Positions 54,124-63,129 of a stretch of DNA of 64,000 nucleotides are shown piece by piece. A program made the translations under genes and the position numbers. The DNA lies in contig CAVPRX010000002.1 of assembly GCA_963708115.1 (NCBI GenBank), positions 806,001 through 870,000 of the forward strand, in the 5' to 3' direction. Each line of letters opens with the position of its first letter. Positions within the stretch are counted from its first letter, which is position 1. Below the pieces are notes generated by a model. That model was not told where the DNA came from and ran no database searches. It saw only the letters and a list, made by a program, of their open reading frames with translations. Source of the stretch: VRUE01 sp963708115 (GTDB lineage: Bacteria; Actinomycetota; Thermoleophilia; Solirubrobacterales; 70-9).

Positions 54124-55509
54124 ATGCCGCAAACGATGTTCGACAAGATCTGGAGCAAGCACGAGGTCTCCGACGGCCTGATCTACATCGACCTGCACCT
54201 GGTCCACGAGGTCACCTCGCCGCAGGCCTTCGACGGCCTGCGGCTGGCGGGACGGCCGCTGCGCCGGCCCGACAAGACGCTGGCCACGGCAGACCACAAC
54301 GTGCCGACCGATGGCACGATGGCGGCCCGCCTGATCGCCGACGAGCTCTCGAGGGTCCAGGTCGAAACGCTGGAGCGCAACTGCGAGGAGTTCGGCATCC
54401 CGCTCTACTCACTGGGCTCCGAGCGGCAGGGCATCGTCCACGTGATCGGGCCCGAGCTGGGCGTGACCCAGCCCGGCATGACGATCGTCTGCGGCGACAG
54501 CCACACCTCGACCCACGGCGCCTTCGGCGCGCTGGCCTTCGGCATCGGCACCTCCGAGGTCGAGCACGTGCTGGCGACCCAGTGCCTGGTCCAGAAGCGG
54601 CCGAAGACGATGCGCATCCTCTACTCGGGCGAGCTCGGCACCGGCGTGACGCCAAAGGATTTGATCCTGGCGACGATCGGCCGTCTCGGCACCGGCGGCA
54701 TGACCGGCTACGCGGTCGAGTACGCCGGACCGGCGATCGAGTCGCTCTCGATGCCCGGCCGGATGACGGTCTGCAACATGACGATCGAGGGCGGCGGCAG
54801 GGCGGGGATGATCGCCCCCGACGAGACCACCTTCGAGTGGGTACGGGGCCGCGATGCGGCGCCGCAGGACTTCGATGCCGCGGTCGAGCGCTGGCGCGAG
54901 CTGCCAACCGATGCCGGCGCGAGCTTCGACTCCGAGGTCGAGATCGACGCCGCCGGCATCTCGCCGATGGTGACCTGGGGGACGAACCCAGGCATGGTGG
55001 TCGAGGTAACCGACACGGTCCCTGACCCGGCGGCGATGGAGTCGCCCGCCGATCGCGAGTCGGCCGAACGGGCGCTCGCCTACATGGGCCTGGAGGCCGG
55101 CACGCCGATGACCGAGGTGAAGCCGGAGCGCGTGTTCATCGGCTCCTGCACCAACTCCCGGATCGAGGACCTGCGCGAGGCCGCCGCCGTGGTCGACGGG
55201 CGGCGCGTCGCCGGCTCGGTGCGGGCGATGGTCGTCCCCGGCTCCCAGCAGGTCAAGGCGACTGCCGAGGAGGAGGGTCTGCACGAGGTCTTCCGCGCCG
55301 CCGGGTTCGAGTGGCGCGAGGCCGGTTGCTCGATGTGCCTGGGGATGAACCCGGACACCCTGATCGAGGGCGAGCGCTGCGCCTCGACCTCCAACCGCAA
55401 CTTCGAGGGGCGCCAGGGCAAGGGCGGCAGAACCCACCTGGTCAGCCCGAAAATGGCCGCGGCGGCCGCGATCGAGGGCCATTTCGTCGACATCAGGGAT
55501 TGGAGCTAG
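54124..55509 (+). CDS. leuC: 3-Isopropylmalate dehydratase large subunit
   Basis: Aconitase-family [4Fe-4S] isomerase subunit converting 2- to 3-isopropylmalate, 461 residues. It has TMFDKIWSKHEV at the start, ADHNVPTDG, CGDSHTSTHGAFGALAFGIGTSEVEHV, FIGSCTNSRIEDLREAA (first cluster Cys) and GCSMCLGMNPD (the other two), and SNRNFEGRQGKGGRTHLVSP. It also serves citramalate in the isoleucine route, fitting cimA downstream. Confidence 0.97.
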   Translation: MPQTMFDKIWSKHEVSDGLIYIDLHLVHEVTSPQAFDGLRLAGRPLRRPDKTLATADHNVPTDGTMAARLIADELSRVQVETLERNCEEFGIPLYSLGSERQGIVHVIGPELGVTQPGMTIVCGDSHTSTHGAFGALAFGIGTSEVEHVLATQCLVQKRPKTMRILYSGELGTGVTPKDLILATIGRLGTGGMTGYAVEYAGPAIESLSMPGRMTVCNMTIEGGGRAGMIAPDETTFEWVRGRDAAPQDFDAAVERWRELPTDAGASFDSEVEIDAAGISPMVTWGTNPGMVVEVTDTVPDPAAMESPADRESAERALAYMGLEAGTPMTEVKPERVFIGSCTNSRIEDLREAAAVVDGRRVAGSVRAMVVPGSQQVKATAEEEGLHEVFRAAGFEWREAGCSMCLGMNPDTLIEGERCASTSNRNFEGRQGKGGRTHLVSPKMAAAAAIEGHFVDIRDWS

Positions 55510-55511
55510 GC

Positions 55512-56075
55512 ATGCGACCGATAGACGTGATCGAGGGCAAGGTCTCGGTGCTGGACCGACACGACGTCGACACCGACCAGATCATCCCCAAGCAGTTCCT
55601 CAAGCGGGTCGAGCGGACCGGCTTCGGCGAGTTCCTCTTCTACGACTGGATCCGCGACGGTGAGATCGAGCTGGAGCCCAATCCGATCCTGGTCGCCGGC
55701 CGCAACTTCGGCTGCGGCTCCTCGCGCGAGCACGCCCCCTGGGCACTCGAGGACTTCGGCTTCGAGGCGATCGTCGCGCCCTCGTTCGCCGACATCTTCT
55801 ATTCCAACTGCACCAAGGTCGGTCTCCTGCCCGTCGAGCTCGACGAGGAGCACTGCCGTGCGGTCGCCGAAGCCGGTGAGGCGCGGATCGACGTCGACGA
55901 TCAGACGGTCACCTGCGCCGGTGGGGTCTTCGAGTTCGCGATCGAGCCGGACGTGCAGCACCGCCTGCTGAACGGGCTCGACGACATCGGCATCACCCTG
56001 GAGAGTGCCGCCGCGATCGAGGCGTTCGAGGCCGGGCAGGCCGCCGAAGCCGGGCCGGTGACCACGGCTCTCTGA
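55512..56075 (+). CDS. leuD: 3-Isopropylmalate dehydratase small subunit
   Basis: Swivelling-domain partner of LeuC, 187 residues. It carries DRHDVDTDQIIPKQFLK, FGCGSSREHAPWAL and IFYSNCTKVGLLPVEL. It starts 2 bp after the leuC stop. A short Ala-rich tail is the only variation. Confidence 0.96.
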   Translation: MRPIDVIEGKVSVLDRHDVDTDQIIPKQFLKRVERTGFGEFLFYDWIRDGEIELEPNPILVAGRNFGCGSSREHAPWALEDFGFEAIVAPSFADIFYSNCTKVGLLPVELDEEHCRAVAEAGEARIDVDDQTVTCAGGVFEFAIEPDVQHRLLNGLDDIGITLESAAAIEAFEAGQAAEAGPVTTAL

Positions 56076-56086
56076 TCGGGGCATGC

Positions 56087-56854
56087 ATGGAACGATCGAT
56101 CAACACTGGGCCCCGCGAGTGGGACGCCGACACCTACGACGCGGTCTCCGACCCGCAGTTCGAATGGGGGACGGAGGTTCTCGAGCGCCTCGAGCTGGGT
56201 GGCGACGAGTCGGCCATCGACGCCGGTTGCGGCTCGGGCAAAGTCACCGAGAAGCTCCTCGATCGCCTTCCCGGTGGCGCGTTGCTCGCGATCGACGGCT
56301 CAGAGGCGATGATCGCCAAGGCGGCGGAGCGCCTGGGGGGCAGGGCGGACTACCTCGTCGCCGACCTCGCCGAGCTCGAGGTCGGCGAGCCGGTGGACCT
56401 GATCTTCTCGACCGCCACCTTCCACTGGATCGCCGACCACGATTGCCTCTTCGCGCACCTGCGCGACGCGCTGAAGCCGGGGGGACGCCTAGTGGCCCAG
56501 TGCGGCGGCCAAGGAAACGTCGCCGAACATGCGCAGGTGATCGCCACCGTCGCCGCCCGGCCCGAGTTCGCCTCCCACCTGGAGCAGATGACCGGGATGT
56601 GGAACTTCGCCGCCCCAGAGGAGACGGAAGACAGGCTCCGCGCCGCCGGCTTCGCCGAGGCGCGCTGCTGGCTCGAGCCAAAGCCGGTCACTCCGGCCGA
56701 TCCGCTCACTTTTACCTCCACCGTCACGCTGGGACCGCTCCTGGCCCAGCTTCCGCAGGACCTCCGCCGCCCCTTCGCCGGAACGATCCTCGATGAGTCC
56801 GAGAAGCCGCTGACCCTCGACTACGTCCGCCTCAACATCGAGGCCTCGATCTAG
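56087..56854 (+). CDS. SAM-dependent methyltransferase, trans-aconitate methyltransferase-like
   Basis: A 255-residue class I methyltransferase. Motif I is AIDAGCGSGKVTEKLL, motif II-like AIDGSEAMIAKAAERLG, then FSTATFHWIADHDCLFAHL, a block typical of the trans-aconitate methyltransferase family. Its position between leuCD and leuB suggests a substrate related to isopropylmalate or aconitate-type acids, but this is inference. Its stop codon lies in the left arm of a 17-bp palindrome. Confidence 0.82.
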   Translation: MERSINTGPREWDADTYDAVSDPQFEWGTEVLERLELGGDESAIDAGCGSGKVTEKLLDRLPGGALLAIDGSEAMIAKAAERLGGRADYLVADLAELEVGEPVDLIFSTATFHWIADHDCLFAHLRDALKPGGRLVAQCGGQGNVAEHAQVIATVAARPEFASHLEQMTGMWNFAAPEETEDRLRAAGFAEARCWLEPKPVTPADPLTFTSTVTLGPLLAQLPQDLRRPFAGTILDESEKPLTLDYVRLNIEASI

Positions 56855-56907
56855 ACGTGCCGGTGCTTCGGTGCCCCATGGGACCTCTACGCACCGGCAC
56901 GTCTAGA
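56850..56907. repeat. Perfect 17-bp inverted repeat between methyltransferase and leuB
   Basis: Arms 56850-56866 and 56891-56907 (TCTAGACGTGCCGGTGC and its complement) enclose a 24-base loop that itself can pair (GGTGCCCC with GGGACC). The left arm contains the methyltransferase stop codon; the right arm ends 11 bp before the leuB GTG. There is no T tract. Confidence 0.65.
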
Positions 56908-56918
56908 GTGGCGCGCTC

Positions 56919-57983
56919 GTGAGCGACGCACCGCGCATAGTCCTCCTGCCCGGCGACGGGATCGGACCCGAGATCGTCGCCGCGGCGACCCAGCTGCTCG
57001 AGGCGCTCGGCGAGTTCGAGTTCGACGAGCGCCTGATGGGCGGCTGCTCGATCGACGCCCACGGCGTCGCGCTGACCAACGAGGTGCTCGACGTCTGCCG
57101 CGCCTCCGACGCGGTCTTGCTGGGCGCGGTCGGCGGGCCGAAATGGGACACGACCGACCCGGACGCGCCGCGCCCCGAGCAGGGGCTGCTCGGCCTGCGC
57201 AAGGGAATGGGGCTCTACGCCAACCTGCGTCCGGTGCGCCCCAGCCCGGCGCTGGTCGGTGCCAGTCCGCTGCGCGAAGAGCGGATCGCCGGTACGGACC
57301 TGCTGGTCGTGCGCGAGCTGACCGGCGGGATCTACTTCGGCGACAGCGGTCGCGAGGGCGACTCCGCCCACGACACCTGCGAGTACTCGAGCGCCGAGAT
57401 CGAGCGGATCGCCCGCACCGGCTTCGAGGCGGCGCAGCGCCGCGCCGAGGGCGGCGGCCGCAGCCCTCGGGTCACCTCGGTCGACAAGGCCAATGTGCTG
57501 GAGACCTCGCGGCTGTGGCGCGAGGTGGTCAGCGGCATCGCCGCCGATTACCCCGACGTCCAGCTCGATCACCTGCTCGTCGACAACGCCGCGATGCAGC
57601 TCGTCTCGCGCCCGGCCGAGTTCGACGTGATCGTCACCGAGAACCTCTTCGGCGACATCCTCAGCGACGAGTCGGCGATGCTGACCGGCTCGCTGGGGAT
57701 GCTGCCCTCCGCGAGCCTCGGCGAGGCGGGTGCCCCGGGGCTCTTCGAGCCGGTCCACGGCTCCGCACCGGACATCGCCGGGCAGGGGATCGCCAACCCG
57801 CTGGCCACCTTCCTCAGCACGGCGATGATGCTGCGCCACGGGCTGGAGCGGCCAGAGGAGGCCGAGCGCATCGAGGCTGCCGTGGACACGGTCCTCGAGC
57901 GCGGCCTGCGCACGCCCGATCTCGCCGAGGAGAACACGGTCGGCACCGCCGAGATGACCCAAGCCGTGCTTTCCGCGCTCTAG
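56919..57983 (+). CDS. leuB: 3-Isopropylmalate dehydrogenase
   Basis: NAD-dependent oxidative decarboxylase of leucine synthesis, 354 residues. Family blocks: IVLLPGDGIGPEIV, GAVGGPKWD, LRKGMGLYANLRPVRP, ELTGGIYFG, VDKANVLETSRLWREVV and FEPVHGSAPDIAGQGIANPLATFLS. It can also act on methylmalate in the citramalate pathway. It starts with GTG. Confidence 0.97.
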   Translation: MSDAPRIVLLPGDGIGPEIVAAATQLLEALGEFEFDERLMGGCSIDAHGVALTNEVLDVCRASDAVLLGAVGGPKWDTTDPDAPRPEQGLLGLRKGMGLYANLRPVRPSPALVGASPLREERIAGTDLLVVRELTGGIYFGDSGREGDSAHDTCEYSSAEIERIARTGFEAAQRRAEGGGRSPRVTSVDKANVLETSRLWREVVSGIAADYPDVQLDHLLVDNAAMQLVSRPAEFDVIVTENLFGDILSDESAMLTGSLGMLPSASLGEAGAPGLFEPVHGSAPDIAGQGIANPLATFLSTAMMLRHGLERPEEAERIEAAVDTVLERGLRTPDLAEENTVGTAEMTQAVLSAL

Positions 57984-58020
57984 CGTTGGTCCTCTTGCCC
58001 CATCGGGCATAATTTCCCGG

Positions 58021-58980
58021 ATGGAGACTGCGGAGCTGATCTGGCAGAACGGCGAGTTCGTGCCCTGGCACGAGGCGACTACGCACGTGCTCAGTCACGG
58101 CCTGCACTACGGCACGGGCGTCTTCGAGGGGATCCGCTGCTACGAGACCGAGCGCGGCCCGGCGATATTCCGCCACCAGGACCACCTCGACCGGCTCGCC
58201 AAGTCGGCCGAGCTCTACTACTTCGAGCTTGCCTACTCCGGCGAGGAAATCGCCGAGGCGACCAAGGAGCTGATCCGGCGCAACGATCTGCGCTCCTGCT
58301 ACATCCGGCCGCTCGCCTTCCGCGGCTACGGCAACCTCGGTCTCTACGCGACCGACGCCCCGATCGACCTCGTCATCGCCGCCTTCCCCTGGGGGGCCTA
58401 TCTCGGCGAGGAGGGCCAGAAACACGGCATCCGCGCCAAGGTCTCGAGCTGGAGGCGGATCGGCTCGGGGGGGCTTATTCCCCACGCCAAGGCGTCCGGG
58501 CAATACCTGAACTCGATCCTCGCCAAGACCGAGTCGCAGAACGCGGGCTACGAAGAGGCCCTGCTGCTCGACGAGCGCGGCTTCGTCTGCGAGGGCTCGG
58601 GCGAGAACATCTTCGTCGTCCGCGAGGGTCAGATCGTCACCCCGCCGCACGTCGCGGCGATCCTCGACGGGATCAACCGCAAGTCGGTGATCCAGATCGC
58701 CCGCGACCTCGGCTACACCGTGGTCGAGCGCGACATCGCCCGCTCGGAGCTGTACCTGGCCGAGGAGGTCTTCCTCACCGGCACCGCGGCCGAGCTGGTC
58801 CCGGTGCGCGAGATCGACGACCACCCGCTCGGCGAGCCGGGCGAGATCACGCGGGTGATCCAGGCCAAGTTCCGCGATGCCCTGGAAGGACGCGCCGAGG
58901 AGTACCTGGAGTGGCTCGACTTCGTCGAGGCGCCGGCAAGAGCCGACGAGTCGGCCGGGCGAATTACGCCTGCCGCCTAG
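58021..58980 (+). CDS. ilvE: Branched-chain amino acid aminotransferase
   Basis: Class IV PLP aminotransferase for the last step to Val, Leu and Ile, 319 residues. The start is ELIWQNGEFVPWHEATTHVLSHGLHYGTGVFEGIRCY. The PLP lysine is Lys157 in IPHAKASGQYLNSILAK, and EALLLDERGFVCEGSGENIFVV and FLTGTAAELVPV follow. It is in line with leuB and cimA. Confidence 0.96.
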   Translation: METAELIWQNGEFVPWHEATTHVLSHGLHYGTGVFEGIRCYETERGPAIFRHQDHLDRLAKSAELYYFELAYSGEEIAEATKELIRRNDLRSCYIRPLAFRGYGNLGLYATDAPIDLVIAAFPWGAYLGEEGQKHGIRAKVSSWRRIGSGGLIPHAKASGQYLNSILAKTESQNAGYEEALLLDERGFVCEGSGENIFVVREGQIVTPPHVAAILDGINRKSVIQIARDLGYTVVERDIARSELYLAEEVFLTGTAAELVPVREIDDHPLGEPGEITRVIQAKFRDALEGRAEEYLEWLDFVEAPARADESAGRITPAA

Positions 58981-59037
58981 CGGCTGGCGCTGCGCTGCGC
59001 GCACCCCCGGTTCGACCCTCGTACTGAAAGGCATCAG

Positions 59038-60600
59038 ATGGAACAGGTGAAGATCTACGACACCACCTTGCGCGACGGCATGGGAGGCCCCGGCATGTCG
59101 CTCTCGGTCGGCGAGAAGCTGAAAGTCGTGCGGGCGCTCGACGAGCTCGGCGTGCAGACGATCGAGGCGGGGTTTCCCAGCTCCAACCCCAAGGAAGCCG
59201 AGCTCTTCGAGCTGCTCGCCGGGCTGGAGTTGGAGCAGGCGACGATCGCGGCCTTCGGCATGACCCGCCGCCGCGACCGCAGCGCCTCAGAGGACGAGGC
59301 GCTCGCCGTGCTGGTCGACAGCTTTGCGCCCGTCGTCTGCCTCGTCGGCAAGAGCTGGGGCCTGCACTTGGAGAAGGTGATCAAGGTCTCCGCCGAGGAG
59401 AACCTGGCGATGATCGCCGACTCGATCGGCTTCTGCCGCGAGCGCGGCAAGCGCCCGATCTTCGACGCCGAGCACTTCTTCGACGGCTACCGGGACGACC
59501 CCGCCTACGCGCTGGAATGTGTCCGCGCCGCCGCCGATGCGGGCGCCGAGAACGTCACCCTCTGCGACACCAACGGCGGCAGCCTGCCCGCCTTCGTCGC
59601 CGCGACGACCGCCGCCGTAGTCGAGGCACTCGGCGAGAGGGTGGAGATCGGCATCCACACCCACGACGACGCCGGCTGCGCCGTCGCCAACTCGCTGGCC
59701 GCCGTCGAAGCCGGGGCCCGGCTGGTCCAGGGCACCGTCAACGGTTACGGCGAGCGCTGCGGCAACGCCAACCTGGCGACGATCATGCCGGCGCTGCAGC
59801 TGAAGATGGGCTTCGATGTGGTCGCGCCGGAGCAGCTTGCCGCCCTGACCCGGACAAGCCACTACCTCGACGAGCTCTGCAACATGACGCCGAACCCCGA
59901 CCAGCCCTACGTCGGTCGCAACGCCTTCGCCCACAAGGCCGGCATGCACGCCGCCGGGGTCGAGGCCGACGCCAGCACCTTCGAGCACCTCGACCCGGCG
60001 CTGCTGGGCAACCAGCGCGAGATCCTCGCCTCGGAGCTGTCGGGGAAGGCGACGATCCGCAACCAGGCCGCCCGGGCGGGCCTCGATCTCGGCGAAGAGG
60101 CAGCGACGCACGCGGTCGAGCGCCTCAAGGAGCGCGAGCACCGCGGCTACCACTACGAGGCGGCGCCGGCTTCGTTCGAGCTGCTGCTGCGCCGCGAGGC
60201 GGGCAGCTACGAGTCGCTGTTCGAGCTGGAGAGCTTCAAGGTCCTGGTCGAGAAGCGCGCCGACGGCAGGGTCGAAACCGAGGCGACGATCAAGGTCAAG
60301 GTCGACGGCGAGCGCTACGTGCGCGTCGCCGAGGGCAACGGCCCGGTCAACGCCCTCGACAGCGCCCTGCGTGGCGCGATCGCGGACCGCTACCCGCATC
60401 TAGCCGAGGTCGAGCTGACCAACTACAAGGTGCGCATCCTCGACGAGAGCCACGGCACCGGCGCCGTCACCCGCGTCCTGCTCGACTCATCCGACGGCGA
60501 GCGCGAGTGGGGGACGATCGGCGTCTCGGAGAACATCATCGAGGCTTCCTGGGAGGCGTTGGTCGACTCGCTCGAGTACGCCTTCCAGCCCCGCGGATAG
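59038..60600 (+). CDS. cimA: Citramalate synthase
   Basis: DRE-TIM enzyme condensing acetyl-CoA and pyruvate to (R)-citramalate, entry to threonine-independent isoleucine; 520 residues. It begins VKIYDTTLRDGMGGPGMSLSVGEKL (the CimA-type variant lacking the EQ pair of LeuA), with CDTNGGSLPAFV, GIHTHDDAGCAVANSLAAVEAGA, NGYGERCGNANL, RNAFAHKAGMHAAGV and a C-terminal LeuA_dimer-type domain that would sense isoleucine. A separate leuA 8 kb upstream makes a second isopropylmalate synthase unlikely. Confidence 0.92.
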   Translation: MEQVKIYDTTLRDGMGGPGMSLSVGEKLKVVRALDELGVQTIEAGFPSSNPKEAELFELLAGLELEQATIAAFGMTRRRDRSASEDEALAVLVDSFAPVVCLVGKSWGLHLEKVIKVSAEENLAMIADSIGFCRERGKRPIFDAEHFFDGYRDDPAYALECVRAAADAGAENVTLCDTNGGSLPAFVAATTAAVVEALGERVEIGIHTHDDAGCAVANSLAAVEAGARLVQGTVNGYGERCGNANLATIMPALQLKMGFDVVAPEQLAALTRTSHYLDELCNMTPNPDQPYVGRNAFAHKAGMHAAGVEADASTFEHLDPALLGNQREILASELSGKATIRNQAARAGLDLGEEAATHAVERLKEREHRGYHYEAAPASFELLLRREAGSYESLFELESFKVLVEKRADGRVETEATIKVKVDGERYVRVAEGNGPVNALDSALRGAIADRYPHLAEVELTNYKVRILDESHGTGAVTRVLLDSSDGEREWGTIGVSENIIEASWEALVDSLEYAFQPRG

Positions 60601-60601
60601 G

Positions 60602-61738
60602 GTGGCCGCCGTGGGCGGCCGCACCGAAACCGAGATGATCCCACTGGCAAAGCCCGAGATCGGCGCCCGCGAGGAGGAGCTGATCCTCGATGTGCTGCGT
60701 TCCGGCCGCCTCTCGCTCGGGCCGGTCGGCGAGCGTTTCGAGCGCGAGTTCGCGGGGTGGTTGGGCGTGGACGATGCGGTCACCGCCTCCAGCGGCACGA
60801 CCGCGCTGCACCTCGGCGTGCGGGCACTCGGCTGGGGTGCGGGGGACGAGGTCCTGACCAGCCCCTTCAGCTTCGTCGCCTCGGCCAACTGCCTGCTCTA
60901 CGAGGGCGTCCGGCCGGTCTTCTGCGATGTCGATCCGGTGACGCTCAACCTCGACCCGGCTGCGGTCGAGGCAGCTGCCACCGAGCGCAGCGCCGGCATC
61001 CTGCCGATCCACATCTTCGGCTTCCCGGCGGCGATGCCGGAGCTCGAGGAGATTGCCACCCGCCGCAGCCTCGGCATCCTCGAGGACGCCTGCGAGGCAC
61101 TCGGCGCGGTCGACTCGGAGGGCCGGGGGGTCGGCACGCGGGGCAACCTCGCCACCTTCGCCTTCTACGCCAACAAGCAGATGGCCACCGGCGAGGGGGG
61201 GATGATCGTGCCCTCGGACCCGGCCGTCGCGGCGCGGCTGCGCTCGGAGCGCAACCAGGGCCGCGCCGCGGACATGGGCTGGCTCGACCACGGCGGGCTC
61301 GGCTTCAACTACCGCCTCTCCGACCTCGCCGCGGCGCTCGGAGTCGCCCAGCTCGAGCGGCTCGGTGAGATGCTCGCCCGGCGCTCCGCGGTGGCCTCTC
61401 TGTACGAGCAGGGCCTGGCGGCGCTGGAGGGCGTGTCCACTCCCATCGCCACGCGCGGCAAGGAGCAGCGCAGTTGGTTCATCTACCCAGTGCGTCTGGC
61501 TGAGGAGATCGACCGCGACGCTGTCGTCACCCGCCTGGGCGAGCGCGGCGTCGCCTCCAAGGCCTACCTCCCTTGCATCCACCTCTTCCCGCACCTGCGC
61601 GAGCTCGGCTACCGCGAGGGGCAGTTCCCGGTCGCCGAAGCGGCCTCTGCCTGCTCGCTGGCGCTGCCGTTCTTCCCGGCGATGACGGAGTCGCAGGTCG
61701 CGCGGGTGTGCGAGGCTCTCGCCGAATCCCTCCGCTGA
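60602..61738 (+). CDS. DegT/DnrJ/EryC1-family sugar aminotransferase
   Basis: PLP aminotransferase of the nucleotide-sugar type, 378 residues from GTG (367 from the ATG at 60635, MIPLAKPEIG, which is the usual family start). Key residues: TASSGTTALHLGVRALG, TSPFSFVASANCLLYEGVRPVFCDVD, EDACEALGA, the PLP Lys192 in FYANKQMATGEGGMI, and GFNYRLSDLAAALGVAQLERL. It would aminate a keto sugar for envelope glycans. It stands between amino acid genes, with a one-base overlap into argH. Confidence 0.9.
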   Translation: MAAVGGRTETEMIPLAKPEIGAREEELILDVLRSGRLSLGPVGERFEREFAGWLGVDDAVTASSGTTALHLGVRALGWGAGDEVLTSPFSFVASANCLLYEGVRPVFCDVDPVTLNLDPAAVEAAATERSAGILPIHIFGFPAAMPELEEIATRRSLGILEDACEALGAVDSEGRGVGTRGNLATFAFYANKQMATGEGGMIVPSDPAVAARLRSERNQGRAADMGWLDHGGLGFNYRLSDLAAALGVAQLERLGEMLARRSAVASLYEQGLAALEGVSTPIATRGKEQRSWFIYPVRLAEEIDRDAVVTRLGERGVASKAYLPCIHLFPHLRELGYREGQFPVAEAASACSLALPFFPAMTESQVARVCEALAESLR

Positions 61739-63129
61739 TGTCGCGCTTTCGCAAAGACCCCGACCCGCGCTTCTGGCGCATCAACCGCTCGCTCGAGTTC
61801 GACTGGCCGCTGGCCGCCTACGACCTCGATCAGTCGAAAGCGCACGCCCGGGCGCTGCAGCGGCTCGGCGTCCTCGACGGAGCCGAGCTGGAGCAGATGA
61901 TCGCCGGCCTCGACCGGGTCGGGGAGCGGATCGGCGCCCACGGCTTCGAGTTCGACCCTGCCGACGAGGACATCCACATGGCGATCGAGCGCCTGCTCGG
62001 CGACGAGATCGGGCCCCTCGCGGGCAAGCTGCACACCGGTCGCTCGCGCAACGACCAGGTCGCCACCGACATGGCGATGGTCGTCCAGGTGCACTCTCTG
62101 CAGGCGATCGATCTGGCGGCAGCGGCGATGGAGCGCCTGCTCGAGCTCGCCGAGCGCCACCGCGACTGGCCGATGCCCGGCTACACCCATCTGCAGCGGG
62201 CCCAGCCCGTCTACCTCGGCCATCACCTGCTCGCTTACTTCTGGATGCTCGCCCGCGACGTGCTGCGCTTCCAGTTCGCCCTCGACAGCGCCAGCGTGAT
62301 GCCGCTCGGCTCGGGAGCCCTCGCCGGAGTCAACTGGGAGATCGACCGCGGCGCGGTCGCCGACGACCTCGGCTTCGAACACGTCACCCACAACTCGATC
62401 GACGGGGCCTCCAACCGCGACTTCGTCCTCGACTACCTGTCCGCCGCGGCCATCTGCTCCATGCACCTCTCCCGGCTCGGTTCGGAGATCGTCATCTGGA
62501 GCTCGTCAGAGTTCGGCTTCTGCGAGCTCGACGAGTCCTTCTCCTCGGGCTCGTCGATCATGCCGCAGAAGAAGAATCCCGACTCGGCTGAGCTGCTGCG
62601 CGCCAAGAGCCCCCGGGTCGCCGCCGACTTCCTCGCCCTGCTGGGCACCATGCACGCGCTGCCCCTGACCTACGGCAAGGACATGCAGGAGGACAAGGAG
62701 CCGCTGTTCGACGCGGTCGACACGGTCGAGTCCTGCCTCGACGCAACCGAGGGGATGCTCGCCGGGATCGCCTTCGATCGCCAGCGCCTCGAGGATGCTT
62801 CCAGCGACGAGATGCTGGCGGCCACCGAGGTCGCCGACCTCCTGGTTCGCAAAGGGGTGCCATTTCGCGAGGCACACGGAATCGTCGGCGGCCTGGTTCG
62901 CGACGCGGTCGAGAGCGGCAGGTCGCTCTCCGAGCTGACGCCCGAGGAGCTGCGAGGGCGCTCCGAGCAGCTCGACGACTCCTTCTACGAGGTCCTCGAG
63001 CGCAAGAGCTGGCTCGAGTCGAAGCGGATCGAGGGCGGCACCGGCTCGGCGGCGATAACCGAGCAGATCGCGCTCGCGCACGAGACCCTGGCCGCCGTCA
63101 AGGCGCGGGTCCTCGACGAGCGTTCGTGA
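61738..63129 (+). CDS. argH: Argininosuccinate lyase
   Basis: Last enzyme of arginine synthesis, fumarase/aspartase superfamily, 463 residues. It has LHTGRSRNDQVATDMAM, PGYTHLQRAQPVYLGHHLLAY, the catalytic-loop GSSIMPQKKNPDSAELLRAKS, and YGKDMQEDKEPLFDAVDT. The N-terminus (MSRFRKDPDPRFW) is shorter and less conserved than the usual LWGGRF opening. The other arg genes are not in the window. It overlaps the upstream stop by one base (TGATG). Confidence 0.94.
   Translation: MSRFRKDPDPRFWRINRSLEFDWPLAAYDLDQSKAHARALQRLGVLDGAELEQMIAGLDRVGERIGAHGFEFDPADEDIHMAIERLLGDEIGPLAGKLHTGRSRNDQVATDMAMVVQVHSLQAIDLAAAAMERLLELAERHRDWPMPGYTHLQRAQPVYLGHHLLAYFWMLARDVLRFQFALDSASVMPLGSGALAGVNWEIDRGAVADDLGFEHVTHNSIDGASNRDFVLDYLSAAAICSMHLSRLGSEIVIWSSSEFGFCELDESFSSGSSIMPQKKNPDSAELLRAKSPRVAADFLALLGTMHALPLTYGKDMQEDKEPLFDAVDTVESCLDATEGMLAGIAFDRQRLEDASSDEMLAATEVADLLVRKGVPFREAHGIVGGLVRDAVESGRSLSELTPEELRGRSEQLDDSFYEVLERKSWLESKRIEGGTGSAAITEQIALAHETLAAVKARVLDERS

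Noticed and set aside
58981..59037. GGTTCGACCC resembling a tRNA T-arm
   Set aside because: There is no acceptor stem, anticodon arm or D-arm; the gap is only 57 bp.
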